Shown: positions 11,001-22,372 of the stretch, piece by piece | Layout of the letters: the number at the start of each line of letters is the position of its first letter | Numbering within the stretch: position 1 is the first letter of the stretch | Position numbers and translations under genes: made by a program | Assembly (NCBI RefSeq): GCF_027943255.1 | Contig: NC_072894.1 | Location: 128,021,601-128,085,600 of the forward strand | DNA: 64,000 nt | Direction: 5' to 3' | Source: Anastrepha obliqua | Taxonomy: Eukaryota; Arthropoda; Insecta; Diptera; Tephritidae | The notes under the pieces: model-generated | The model's database searches: none | The model's input: only the letters and a program-made list of their open reading frames with translations | Told to the model about the DNA's origin: nothing

Positions 11001-14000
11001 TCCAGCACAAGTACAAAGTATAATTAAAACTTGTTTACAAAATTTTGAATTTTAATTATTTATTAACATTTTTATATAAAATTTATTTTTATTTTTTCGG
11101 GCATTTTTCGGGCATTTTTCGGGAAAATTAATAAGATTCGGGTATTCGTATTCGGGCAAATTTATTCGGGTAAATTATTTTCGGGTGATTGGGTTTCGGG
11201 TGAATGTCCATTCGGGCATGTGTTTTCGGGATTTTGACCTGGAATCATTGTGGCAGTCCTCTAAATTTGGAACAAGGGCCCAGACAGATCTCGTATTGCA
11301 AGGATTGATATCACTTCGGGACTGAAACAACATACGAAGGATGGTCATACTTTTTTCTTCGAACGTGAACATCTATGTGTATACATATCTATGTGAAACT
11401 GGGGTTTATTCCTTCTTATTTTACTCACTTGCGGTTTCCTTGGGTCAACTAGCTTTAGTCCGCAAATTTGGCTTACACTGATCAGCGAGCTTACGATTAT
11501 TAGAGACACTGCCATTATAAAGAGCTTGTGTGCATTAATAAATAATTCGTCAATAGTATCGATACCATTTGATAATTTTGCTTTTTCCACCCATAGTCAT
11601 TGGACGTATTTCTCTGAACCTCTGCAATTTTTACCGTTGCTTTTATGCCACGAGTGAATCGGTATTACGCGTATTTAATGGCAACACATTTTATCAGTTA
11701 GTTTCTCTGTAACATCCAACAGCTTCCGAGCCAAACAGTATTGCAACAGCAGGGTATGCTTGACTTATTTTGCAGAGGAACATGGTTTTCAAAATATTAG
11801 GAGCACACTGAATGCTTTCGATCTTCGTTTTGTCCATAATAGTTTTATCTTGCAGATTTGCGTTGCTTTTAGAATTTGAATTTAAGGTTTTCGTATGATT
11901 TGCTTATCTCGTTTGCTCACTTCCACCTATCCCAGTTGGTGACTTCGACGTTGAGAGCATTTTCATAACTGCTTTATTGCATCTTATTGAGATATTTCTG
12001 CTTTAAAAATCTTGGTCACAAATTTTATAGCGTCTATGTATATATTTGTGTATGTCGAGGCAAATCATTTAGCCATATTTTCATAGATATGGCCAATTGA
12101 GATTTTTTTAGCATTCACGTAATAGTTTGGAGAATCCCGACCTTCGTTGAATTACAAAAATTAAGCACATAATTATCAACGATTACGAGTAAATATTTGT
12201 ATAGCCATCTTATTTTCGTTTAGATCATGAAAAATCTGCTGGGAACACAGCTGGGCTATCATTCCATGAAAATGATGTGCAATATCCTTAACGATCGCAG
12301 CCTTTATGCAGACCAACAGTTGCTGCGTGGAGCAGTCTTTCATCTCAATATGAACATCTTCGGATCGAATGTTGTTTTTCAAGTGTCACCAATGTTTTAC
12401 GCGTCTACTGTCCTCACCAGTTTCCTACATGTAAGTACATATTTCCAATATTTCTATATGACACCTGTGGCTTTTGAGGGCATACAAAATATACTCATTC
12501 TGTAGGCACTGGATAGCAGGCAAGTAATTGTGACCTTTGAAGTTATACTTAGCGTGCGACGTGTCATCAATTACTACAAGTCGGAATTGCCGGAAATTAT
12601 ATGGGATTGCATTTGCGATACACTGAGTGCAATTGTGGACAATATTGAGTATTATGGTGGGAAACTTATTACAATAAAGCATTTCAAGAAATGTAATAAT
12701 CTTCTTTTTATAGAGCGTATAAATATAAACAAAGATCGTCTGCACAATTTGCAAATCAATTTCCATGAAAACATCGATTGCATTGAAAAACTTCTGTACG
12801 ATGATAAAGTACCGATACTTGCAAACATCAATCGCATCTATGATTTAATCGAACGCGTTTCGGAAAACCGCACAGAGGCATCTGTGCTCAAACTTATTGA
12901 GTATCGTTCGGCAAAAGTAACTGCCACTCGGCCGCAATGGTTGCAAGTACTTAACGATTTTGTTTGTCGTTTCTATAAAATGCCTAACACGAATGTGCGC
13001 CTTAAGGCAATTCAATCTTTAGTACGCATTATGGATTTAAATCGGTTCAGTTACGAAGAGGAGATACTTGATCGCGTCGTTATTCCTCATTTTTCACAAA
13101 TTGCACATGAAGCTGATTTGGAAATACGCGTGGCTGTTGCAAACGCCTTGGTTGGCTTTGCACGCCACTGTGACACCAAACGGTGCGGCGAGTTGCTGGA
13201 CATATTAGAGAAGCTTATTAATCGCCCATTCGACCAGCAGCCTAGCACTGGGGAAGTAATGATTAAATGCGAATCTGATATATTGGATGTAGTAACGGCA
13301 GTGCATGGATTAATAGAGATTTTCGCTATTAAACTACATCGTTTGCCGTCAAATCACGCCATCAAAATTTTTAATATATTGATCGGCCACTTAGAGCAGC
13401 ATTACGAGCGTGCAAAAGTATTTGAGCATGCGCGCGTTGTACGCTTCAAGGTAACTAAGTGATTTTCCCGGTATTTCCTCTAATTCTAGGAGTTTGGTAT
13501 GTGTTATAGATTTTCAAGTGGATCCTGCGTGCCCGTGCTAATGCTTCATATCATATTGGCTATCCAGATCCTGACAATGGCGAGACCATAAAGTTTAGTG
13601 CCTATTTGGGCATAGATTCGAGTTTACCTCCGCAAGGGCATCAACATACGCGACATCCATTAACATCACATGACATAGGGGCCAGTTCACATTTCACAAC
13701 GATATCTATACGCAAAGCCTGTAAAATTATTGTTAAATGCTTAGATTTAGAACGCGGTGAGTGTAAAAACGTGCTCAAATACATTTACGTATTATCTAAG
13801 GGACATTTTGTATGCTCTAATCTTTATTATTTGTATAACTTTAATTGCATTGCCTGTAGATTATGAAGTCCTACAACTGGTTATCAAGGAGCTACCAAAA
13901 GTCTTATGCAATAAAGCTCTCATCCAAGGCAACGACATTGAAGCTTTGGCAGTGTCACTATTCCGTATTTTTCAAGATGTCAACAAAACACTTCACTTCA

Positions 14001-17000
14001 GCTGCACTCCCACCAGCGATGAAGTGAACGCATTATTTCTCCCCGCGATTGCTTCTTTGGTTATATACCACCAGAGTTTATCCTCACATCAAATTAATAC
14101 TTTAATACTGGCGCTTTGCTCCGGAATATTTTCCGGCACCGCAAATGTTTGTATCAATACATTAACAACTATGATCCTGGAAATGCCAGATACATTGACA
14201 CGAACTTTGGCTGATATTTTGCTGCAGATGAGCAAGATGTCCGATACAACTGCGGTTGCTATACCTGTTTTGGAATTTTTATCAAGTAATGTAATTAGTA
14301 GACTCATGCGATGTGAATAATTTATTTCTTTTCGTTATTATTTGCTTGCAGTTTTAAGCCGTATGCCCAACCAATATTTTACGAACTTCATACCACGCCA
14401 ATATATGTATGTGTTTGCCATTTCCTTGCCATATACCAAGCCGAATCGATATGACCACTATACCGTGTCGCTGGCTCATCACGTCATTGCTGGTTGGTTT
14501 CTAAAGTGCAAACTGGAAATGCGCAAGAACTTTGTCACCTACATAATATCGGTACGTGTTGGCAGGTGAATCGCTAGTTACAACTAAATTGAATGCTTTG
14601 TGATTTCAGTCAATTCAATCCAATGCTAGCATGCTTTACGATGACATTGATAAATTTAAGCATAGCATACAGCGTCAAGATCTTAATAGTTTGAACGAGG
14701 ACTCCTCGAATCGCAAACGGAGCACCAGTTTGACGGAGCGTGGAAGTCGGAATACAAGTGTGCGAAATGGATCTGATATGCGACCACCAATCAACGATAG
14801 TTTAAAAAGCTTTCATGCAGAGTTGGCGGAGACTTGCATAGACTTCCTGGCTAGGCATACATTTTCGCCGTGTTCGGCGTTACCGAAGCGGTAAGCTTAT
14901 ATTATCATAATATCAGTTCTGCGTAACAAACTGAGTTGAGTTTTACGCGACAGGCGTCTGTTGTTTCCACGATCTTACCCTGTTTTACTATTTGTCGTCT
15001 ATCACTGGGCTTGAGTCCAATCATGGACAAAGAGAATACCTCTGCTGCGTTGGACAGTGCAAATTAACTTTATTTTGGTGCACTTCTTTAAACAGATGAA
15101 TCCACCTTTGTAAAAGTTAAGTCATTGCCTATCGCAAGATACTTACCTAATGACCTCGACGGTCTCCAAGAGCACGACGCAGAAACATTGAACGTATAAG
15201 TAATTCTTGTCTTGGCTGGTGTTGTTGTTGTTGTAACAACCAAGGCCAGTACACCATTAAGTGGTTAAATGGGTTTCGTCGGGTAAAAAAAGGCCTATTT
15301 TCGATATTTTTTTTTTCTAATATATGTAAAAAATTATTTATTTAATTTAAACTTTTTTCTGTCTTATAAAGCGTTTTTCAGTAAGAGCGCTTCAACTTTT
15401 TTTTTTGAATAAGACACAAACGGTTTGACTTTTTTAACTAATATTTTTTTGTATTATCGAGTTTGAACATATACATTTAAGTATGAAACTCGATTTCTTT
15501 TGCATGACCACCGCGTGCACGTTTTACGAAGTCCAATCGTTGAACCCAATTTTCGACCACTCTTTTGCATAAATCGGCCGAAATTCCAGCAATCTCGCGT
15601 TCAATATTGGCTCTGAGCTCACAAATCGTCGCCGGCTTGTTACTGTAGACCAATGACTTCACATAACCCCAAAGAAAATAGTCTAGAGGCGTCAAATCAC
15701 ACGAGCGCGGCGGCCATTCGATCGGTCCATTTCTGGAAATAATGCGCTCATCGAACTTACTCTTCAACAAATCAATTGTAGCGTGTGCTGTGTGGCTTGT
15801 GGCCCCGTCCTGTTGAAACCACATGCCGTCTAAGTCCATACCATTCAATTGCGGCCAAAAATAATCGTTTATCATGTCGCGGTATCGATTTCCATTCACA
15901 GTAACGTGGCGATCGCTCTCGTCAACGAAAAAATATGGGCCAATTACGCCGCCGGCATGTAAACCGCACCAAACAGTCACTCTTTGTGGGTACATTGGTT
16001 TTTCGGCAATCTCTCTTGGATTATCTTTCGCCCAAATGCGGAAATTCTGCTTATTGACGAATCCACCGAGGTGAAAATGTGCGTCCTCACTGAAGATGAA
16101 GTGCGCGATATGCATTTTGATTTGAACGCCCGTTTTTATAATACGCCTGAATAACTTTAACGCGTTGCTCAAGTGTGTAGCGTTCCATGATGAAATGTAT
16201 ACTAATGAAGTTTACAAATGACAAGCGAAAAATAAAAAATATTGCGTCGTTCGCCCTCTCTATCGGAAAAAAGTTGAAGCGCACCTATTGAAAAACGCTT
16301 TAGATACATATTTAAAGAATAATTTCTGAAATTTTCAAAAAAAAAAAATTAAAACTACTCCAATGTGACGTCATTTTCGGTGACCCCTCGAAAAAAAGGT
16401 GCGTCCGCGTTATCAGCATAACTCCTGACAGGCTCATCAAAAATGAAAAAAAGTGCTTTAGTTAAGACCATAAACTCGTGCTTGAACGAAGGAAAGAAAA
16501 AAAAGTAAAAATTGGAATTTTGGCAGACATTTTTGCAAAAAAATGAAAATTTCGGTCAAATTTGCTTGACATTTTGTGTTTTTTAAATAGTTGTAATTGA
16601 AAAAAAAAAAACAAAATCCTTCGTTCAAGCACGAGTAAATTGTATTTTGAACACCTGTTTAAAATTTCATCAAAATCGGTTGAGTAATTTTCGAGAACAT
16701 TTGACAACCGACTTTAAAAACACGGTTCCGAGAAAAACGCGTTTAAGGTTTTGAGTAACAATAAAAGTGGCTTGGAGTGCACACATTCCAAAGGCTGTAT
16801 CAACGAATTTATTATTCGGATCGACTTGAAAATTTAGGATAATATTCCTGAGAAGTTGTAGAAATTAATAAGTAAAAAAAAAAAAATAAATCGATTTTTT
16901 GAACCAACTAAACCCATGTAACCCCTTAACTTAAAATAGCTACGGGTTAGCGCCCGAACATCTCGCTGGTTAAGGAGCCTAATGTAAAACTCAGCAACAA

Positions 17001-20000
17001 TTTCTGTTGGGCAGCCTTACCCCGATTGGGCCCGACATTCTGAACGTGTGCCCGAAATGTGTACAGACCCCGTACGACTCGAGTCACCTCTTCACATGTC
17101 TACGCCTCTCCCTTTACCCTCACGTTTCTTTAGCCTGCCGTTATATGACCTCGATGATAGCACTGACTCAGAACTCTGTCCTCAGCAGAGTACTAAGCAA
17201 CAACAACAAATAATGTTAAAAAACGCCTAACTAATTTTATTTTTAACTTTTTACCACCAACAACTACGCGATTATTGCAAAGCATTTGTATAACTTTATT
17301 TCTGTTTTGTTACATTATAGCCTACCCGCTGTAGAATACCTGTTGAAAGACGGCTTCTCACAGACATGGGTTGTTGGTCATAATTTGGTTACAATCACGA
17401 CTTCTGGTTGTCCAACTGCGCCTATACGCAATGGGCTTTGTGATCGTTGCTCCCAAATGGGTAAACTGCCTCTCAGTAACAGTAGTTTGATGACAAGTAA
17501 AAGTGATTCGAGTAGCACAGCGCCTTTGTCACCGGAAACTACTAATACACAATCCTCAGCTGCTCCTTCAACTACCGAACGTCGTTATACTAAAGCCAGT
17601 CTTCAGTACAGTAGTGGAAACGAGTCTGCTGGCAGTACTGACCTCACCTCGTCCTCTTCATCTGCTTCGGCAGCGGTGAATTCTAACACTGCCACAACTC
17701 AACGACAAATATCTAACAGCTCTACTGCCTCGCTCGAGGTCCTATCGCGACGTGGCTCTAATCCAGAGCCCACTGAAGGTGGTGCAGGCGTCGTTACGGG
17801 CAGCACCACTTCCCTGTTGGGTGGCCATTCGCTATCGACGACGAGTATAAGCGCTTCTCCGACGCAATTGCAACCGGTTCAACAGCAAACCTGTATCCGT
17901 TCCTGCACTGGCTGGGCAGAAGTTTTGATACGTCGACCTACGGGCAATATTTCTTGGATTACGCGCATTCAAAATCCCATAGCAAATGATTGTTTCGGAC
18001 AGGATTTACCCTTTAGCAACATAACCTCACTTTTTCTACCCACAGCCCATGGCGGTGTGTTTGGACCTGATTTCGTGCATTCGGCATTGGTGCCAGAACA
18101 GCAACAGGAATCTGTAGCGATGTTGGATTTTGGACAACAACCATCTAAAGCTCTTGTAATTGGGGCTGCGAATGCTTCCGTAGCAGCTACAGGGGCAGCA
18201 GATATTGATGAATCAGTGCAGCCCAACTCAAGCGCACTATCTGGGTCAGAAGAGTGCAAAACTGGCGCTTTTACTAAGGCACGTGCGCTTCAGCGACAAG
18301 AGGAGATTTCATCGTCAACAACAATGCCGCCTTCTGCAGCATCATTAAGCACTGCTGCTATCGATATACCAAAACCCGTTGCGAGCAAGCGCGCAGGTGG
18401 CAAAGAAGCACTCGCCGATAGCGTAAGCGATGGGGAAGCGGACGATGATACGATGCAGTTCACAGATGGATTGTCGCGCGCACGAAATCCAGTGCGACGT
18501 GTCAATTCAAGCCCGGAAATGAGCTCCAGCTGGCGGCAGACTTTCCTCACCGCAAAGCCAATGCCTTTGTCAGCCGATACATCCAAGGTAAAAGGCAGCA
18601 AATATTCTGCAAGTCTTCAAGGCCTTGAGGAGGTGCATCAACAACAGCAAACGCAGCTCCAACAGCAACAGCAGCAAAAGAAAAAGAGCGTTCAGTATAC
18701 AAAAGATATGCGTGTCAGTTGCGAAGCGATTCCAGAAGAAATAGCGGGATTCACACCTCCGCAGGCGCAAACTGGTAATGAACCTACAGACGCATCTTCA
18801 GGCGGGACTGCTGATAAGCCCGCTGCAAAATCTGCGGCAAACCCTGCCACTACAGCTGTACAGTTGCTGTTAGTTAGTAACACTGCCACTATGGCTCTGC
18901 CTCCGAAACAGCTTTCAGCAGACGATGTTAGTATAAGCGCCAGCGTGCCTGTCACTCCGGTACAACAGTCTACATCTGGTTCCTCGTTGAAACTAAATGT
19001 TGCTGTAGACAAAGTTGCGGCAAAGCCACCACACTCTCCAGCAGCTGCACCATCACCGCAATCACCACGAGTTGACAAACAGCCCAGCGGTGGTGTCCAG
19101 AAGATTGCCACTTTCACGAACGCACCTACTACAGTTCACCAGGGACTCGCTAAATCGAGCAGCAGTGGTGGAGGCAACGCAAATATCACGAGTGGCTCCT
19201 CTTATCTCGGGGGTGGCGGAGGTGATTACGGAAATGGTAATGGCGACATGATGAGAGGTCGTTCTAAGACCATTTCGGTAGTTCGTGAGGTGAATGGTCG
19301 TTCTCGGCCAGCTACTTCCAATTTCCGGAGCTTCAACAATAACTCGAAACCGTCTGTCAATGCTAAGCTCTGTATGAACCCAAGTTTTCTATTCATGCAG
19401 CTTTACCATACGGGTCAGATGCAGGTTACGGATGTGCCCATTAAAGTGCCACCGGAAGAAACAAACGTATTGACCGTGCTAGACTTGGCGCCGCCCTTTG
19501 AGACACATAAAATCGGCGTACTCTATGTAGGGCAAGGGCAATGCAACAATGTGGTCGAAATTCTGCGTAATTCGCACGGAAGTATGCGGTACATTGAGTT
19601 TCTGAGCAATATCGGCACTCTCGTCAGTCTGAAGGAAGCGGAGCAGAAAAATTTGTTTGTTAATTTGGACAGAGGTGGCGCAGATGGGAAATTCACATAC
19701 GTGTGGAAAGATGATATTGTGCAGGTCTATATCTTCTAGCAACGTCCAATAAATTTTTGCTTTACTTTGATTATTTTATGCATCTTTAACCGATCTGCAT
19801 TTTGGTATTTATTTTTTAAAGGTAACTTTTCATGTCGCTACTCTGATGCCGACAAATTTGCAGAAAGATCCTAATTGCTTTGAAAAGAAAAAGCACATCG
19901 GTAATGATTTTGTAAAGATCGTTTATAATGAAAGTGGGGAGGAATACAATCTAAATATGATTTCGGTATGAATTATATAATAAATATGACTAATAATTTA

Positions 20001-21114
20001 TGCTGACAATTTGCCATCCTCTTTTCCAGGGTCACTTCAACTACGCTTGTGTTATTGTAGAACCCCTAGAACTAAATAGTAACCGGGTTTATGTGAAGGC
20101 GCGTCCTGAGATTTCTAAATTTGTCTGCCATCCTGAACCAAAAATAGTGTCGGATCACAGCGCACCGTTATTGGCTCGACAGCTAGCACTGCATGCGAAT
20201 GTAAATTTATTCAAACTAAATCGAAAATAATGCACACAATCAGAAAATTTTATATTTTTCTCTGCAGCTTGCCTCCCAAGTATATCAAAGCTTACAAAAG
20301 AAAAACCCCTATGCGTCAAATTGGCTGGAGCGCTTACGAATAATCAAACGGCTGCGTACGAGGGTGAGATATATACACATACTTATATATAGGGTTTTTC
20401 AGTAAGAGCGCTTCAACTTTTGAACTTTTTTGAATAAAACTCAAACGGTTTGACTTTTTTAACTAATTTTTTTTTTATTATCGAGTTTGAACATATACAT
20501 TTAAGTATGAAATTCGATTTCTTTTGCATGACCACCGCGTGCACGTTTTACGAAGTCCAATCGTTGAACCCAATTTTCGACCACTTTTTTGCATAAATCG
20601 GCCGAAATTCCAGCAATTTCGCGTTCAATATTGGCTCTGAGCTCACAAATCGTCGCCGGCTTGTTACTGTAGACCAATGACTTCACATAACCCCAAAACG
20701 GGACGTCTTGTTAAATGGACCGTAAAATGGCCGCAATGCTCTTAAAGTAGCAGCAACAGAACGATTATTTTCATAAAAAATTTGCACGATTTGCAATCGT
20801 TGCTCAAGTGTGTACCGTTCCATGATGAAATGTATACTAATGAAGTTTACAAATGACAAGCGAAAAATAAAAAAATATTGCGTCGTTCGCCCTCCCTATC
20901 AGAAAAAAGTTGAAGCGCACCTATTGAATAACCCTATATTTTTTCGTTTAACGTACTGGATAAGAATAGTATTAAATAAATTATGTTTCAGTTGATTGAA
21001 CAACAAAATAACCAGCACCAGAGTGGGGCATCCTCAGGCACAGACGTTGATGATCATACACACGATCCTTTAAAGAATCAAAACACCAATCGTGATTTTA
21101 CTAAGTACGCTTAA
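8040..21114 (+). CDS. gig: Tuberin (TSC2), Rheb GTPase-activating protein
   Basis: Sixteen coding exons with compatible phases: 8040-8112, 8182-8303, 8359-8610, 8686-8822, 8890-9064, 12224-12430, 12506-13450, 13510-13756, 13860-14285, 14352-14551, 14610-14890, 17321-19724, 19822-19965, 20030-20200, 20268-20363, 20992-21114; 2000 aa (fly 1847, human 1807). It forms a complex with TSC1 and acts as GAP for Rheb, so it restrains TORC1. Helical N-terminal half, with FIPRQYMYVFAISLPYTKP near 865-885. Akt-type sites RKRSTS (Ser968) and RGRSKT (Thr1672) line up with human Ser939 and Thr1462. TGWAEVLIRRPTGN is conserved. A long Ser/Ala/Gln-rich insert in exon 12 explains the extra length. Rap/Ran-GAP domain about 1709-1955, with the Asn thumb in HIGND (Asn1851). 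No frameshift or stop; introns 5, 11 and 15 hold transposons. Confidence 0.97.
9065..9657 (+). other. Tuberin intron 5, proximal part
   Basis: Intron sequence of about 590 bp between exon 5 and a LINE fragment. No gene, repeat or structured element was recognised. Confidence 0.5.
9658..9914 (-). mobile_element. 5'-truncated LINE fragment (3' end), same family as 3585-7198
   Basis: Matches the 3' region of the large LINE: GTTGTTGTAGCAGCAATACTAAACCCTGTCAGTG at the tail side, then CTTGCTGTTTCGACAGGTTGGGTCCAGAGG-like sequence and TTAAACCTGCTACAATATTC. Orientation is minus, tail at 9658. Its 5' breakpoint at about 9914 falls in the decayed chitin-binding gene, so it is one of the insertions that ruined that gene. 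Confidence 0.8.
10409..11246 (+). mobile_element. Mutator-like (MULE) non-autonomous element with CCCGAA arrays
   Basis: An 838-bp insertion flanked by an 8-bp duplication ATTGTGGC (10401-10408 and 11247-11254). Both ends are inverted and packed with CCCGAA on the left (10425-10545) and TTCGGG on the right (11095-11230), with outermost shared CCCGAAAACAC. Between them sits a single ORF for a FLYWCH-type zinc finger (next entry), a domain found in animal Mutator-type transposases. No transposase catalytic domain is present, so mobility would need helper protein. It interrupts the CBM14 gene. Confidence 0.78.
10708..11055 (+). CDS. FLYWCH zinc-finger protein carried by the MULE
   Basis: An uninterrupted 115-aa ORF. 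Residues 8-75 fit the FLYWCH pattern: VGQLVGKKLIIGGYIYVRS, then FYWDCQLVRRKECKARAIT, then HEHPP at the end, giving the C-x(n)-C-x(n)-H-x-H ligands (Cys at WDC and KEC, His in HEH). A basic C-terminal tail follows (VKVNLKRVAEDHPECPP). In complete Mutator-like elements this domain precedes the transposase; here the transposase is missing and the finger stands alone between the inverted repeats. It probably binds DNA, perhaps the CCCGAA units, but that is inference. Confidence 0.65.
   Translation: MEEIEEVGQLVGKKLIIGGYIYVRSKPSKNNQFYWDCQLVRRKECKARAITLQTVSELIVLKGPKKSPHEHPPNQDTAKAELVKVNLKRVAEDHPECPPAQVQSIIKTCLQNFEF
11612..11647 (-). promoter_or_regulatory. TATA-like core promoter of the CBM14 gene
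   Basis: On the minus strand GCATAAAAG (about 11639-11647) is followed about 30 bp downstream by TTCAGAG, an initiator-like site with +1 near 11615. The signal-peptide ATG is 100 bp further on at 11515. The spacing is what a fly TATA promoter would show. Confidence 0.5.
11648..12223 (+). other. Tuberin intron 5, distal part
   Basis: No gene recognised in this 570-bp stretch. It presumably contains upstream sequence of the nested CBM14 gene and the branch/pyrimidine tract (TTTTCGTTTAG) of tuberin exon 6. Confidence 0.45.
15369..16300 (-). mobile_element. DD41D (rosa-type) mariner, internally deleted
   Basis: Flanked by TA; inverted ends AAGCGTTTTTCAGTAAG (left) and AAGCGTTTTTCAATAGG (right, reversed), followed by GCGCTTCAACTT. 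Inside is the transposase remnant (next entry). Inserted in the TTAA element of tuberin intron 11. Confidence 0.88.
15477..16190 (-). pseudogene. DD41D mariner transposase lacking its DNA-binding region
   Basis: N-terminal MERYTLEQRVKVIQAYYKNG starts at about 16190 and is joined by a deletion to the catalytic half read to 15477 (FSEDAHFHLGGFVNK, WFQQDGATSHTAHAT, CDLTPLDYFLWG, ending KEIEFHT). Counting from the Asp of QQDG to the Asp of PLDYF gives 41 intervening residues, hence DD41D as in rosa elements. About 100 residues of helix-turn-helix are gone and the frame changes at the join, so it is inactive. Confidence 0.85.
16960..17211 (+). mobile_element. 5'-truncated LINE 3' end
   Basis: Plus-strand fragment in tuberin intron 11 ending in CAACAACAACAA (about 17199-17211). 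Upstream it encodes the C-terminal Cys/His knuckle of the LINE polyprotein (CPKCVQTPYDSSHLFTC), which corresponds to the broken end of the large LINE at 3585. Confidence 0.75.
20392..20934 (-). mobile_element. DD41D mariner deletion derivative in tuberin intron 15
   Basis: A 543-bp relative of the 15369 element, flanked by TA (20390-20391, 20935-20936), ends GGGTTTTTCAGTAAGAGCGC. It keeps only the transposase C-terminus (61 aa, KSLVYSNKPATICELR to KEIEFHT, 20686-20501) and the first few N-terminal codons near 20800-20823. MITE-like in size. It adds most of the length of the 628-bp intron without touching the splice sites. Confidence 0.85.
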
Positions 21115-21144
21115 AGTTATCAAAGGCAAAACAAATACAGAAAC

Positions 21145-21150
21145 AATAAA
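21145..21150 (+). terminator. Polyadenylation signal of tuberin
   Basis: AATAAA 31 bp after the tuberin stop codon; the first such signal downstream, implying a very short 3' UTR. Confidence 0.55.
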
Positions 21151-21744
21151 TATTACTGAAATAATACCGCATAACTGGCATTTGACTTTTCTACTTGAAC
21201 GGAAATAATAGAAATTTATCCGACTGAAGTAAACATCGTTACGTAATTGGTTATTTCCCCCTATGATTTTTCATTGTAAACAAACTTGAAATATTAAGGG
21301 TCCTGAAAAGTTCTGATTGGCTTTCGCTAGAGGTCTAAGTTCGACTCACGGCAATGTGGTAATCCTCCTAGCTTGGACGGTGTCTTGTTTCAGTCGGTAA
21401 CTGGTGTCTTGGTTATGGGGGTATGTCTAGCTGGAAATATTATAACCAACTTTTACTGAAATTCTAGTTTTGTAACCGGTTGTTGGTAAACATTATAACA
21501 AGCATAGTGTATTTGACCGAAAGGTAAAAATGTTGTGTGCAAGGAAATACAAGTCTAAGTGAGTTATAGGCACGTCGAATTTTGCTCATCTGGAACTAAA
21601 GTAGGAAGCCCTTTGATCGCATAGCTCATCGACTGAGTTTGCTAATCATAGGCAAAATTGGTGGTAATAACCCTCATTCTATGTGAAGATATGCCACAAA
21701 TTGCAGAAAATATCCTATAAACTTATTTTATATGGTGGTGTTAA
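21151..21744. other. Spacer downstream of tuberin
   Basis: About 590 bp with no recognisable gene or repeat. Confidence 0.4.
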
Positions 21745-22372
21745 CACTCAATAAATTTTAAGAAGGAAAAGAACCAAACAGGTGGAAACAGGAAAAAGGG
21801 GCTCAGGTGTAGCAAACAAGTGAGAGCCCCGATGTCTAAATCTTTGTCCGATGAGAGTAGGGCAGCTGAGAAGACTCTGAGATGATTCCAACTCATCCTC
21901 CAGAGAGCTTTTGCAGAAAGGACTTGAAGCATTCCCTTTGGCATGGACATTTAACGGACAATGCCCACCAAATTCAAGAGCTGTCGCTGCGATAGACTTA
22001 GAAATTCCCTCGAGCGCTTCCGATCTACCCGTGACCAGAAGTATCTGTCGAATTTGCACAGTTTATCAAGGGAACCCCAATCCTCTCATTTTGCAAAAAA
22101 CCGTCTAAAGGGTCCCCTGCTAGCCAGCTCATTAGGCCAGCAGTTTCCCTAATATCGAAGTATTTGGATGCAGTTGAGAGAGAAGTCGGACATTCCCCGA
22201 CTAATTTCGAACGCACAAACAATGAGACCAAGGCCCTAATTGCCGCTTGCCTGTTTGAGTAGATATTTACATCCTTTACAGTAATTACAGAAGTAAGCAT
22301 CCAATCCACTGCTTTCTTAATTGCGGCTACATCCGCTTGGAGGTGTAAAAACAAAGTTCTAGGCATACTTCT
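21745..22372 (-). mobile_element. LINE fragment encoding RNase H domain
   Basis: Minus-strand ORF 22366-22025 reads LQADVAAIKKAVDWMLTSV, then VNIYSNRQAAIRALVS, the pattern of the RNase H module of I/R1/LOA-type LINEs (the second acidic residue follows the helix; IYSD is here IYSN). Sequence continues degenerate to about 21745. Only the 3' part of the element remains. It lies directly 3' of tuberin. Confidence 0.6.

Larger units (their letters stand above)
9915..11515 (-). pseudogene. Decayed secreted chitin-binding (CBM14/peritrophin-A) gene nested in tuberin intron 5
   Basis: Antisense to tuberin. Exon 1 (11515-11429) encodes MAVSLIIVSSLISVSQICG, a clean signal peptide, and ends CAA|GTGAGT. 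Exon 2 starts at 11321 after TTGTTTCAG, in phase, and reads SRSDINPCNTRSVWALV then NLEDCHN. There it is cut by the element at 10409-11246. With one 8-bp duplicate removed the frame resumes exactly as FYLCIIGIAERLTC, reconstituting the DC-x(2)-FYLC spacing of a CBM14 domain. A frameshift near 10310 leads to further Cys-rich segments (ECKSQSVCRISDNCNAFGIC; then LQMNKLYLCLCLNGQVFTRRCSNGSYY near 10040-9960), probably two more CBM14 domains. Stops separate them. Such proteins bind chitin in the peritrophic matrix or cuticle. Originally probably functional; this copy is not. Confidence 0.75.
15261..16925. mobile_element. TTAA-flanked inverted-repeat element (piggyBac-type MITE), host of a mariner
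   Basis: In tuberin intron 11. Left end TTAA|GTGGTTAAATGGGTTT (TTAA 15257-15260) and right end, reverse-complemented, TTAA|GGGGTTACATGGGTTT (TTAA 16926-16929). Without the 932-bp mariner at 15369-16300 it is about 730 bp, close to the 706-bp sister at 50976-51681. No ORF of its own. The TTAA duplication suggests piggyBac-type mobilisation. Confidence 0.65.

Noticed and set aside
18570..19117. Minus-strand reading frames opposite tuberin exon 12
   Set aside because: Low-complexity antisense of the Ser/Ala/Gln-rich tuberin insert.
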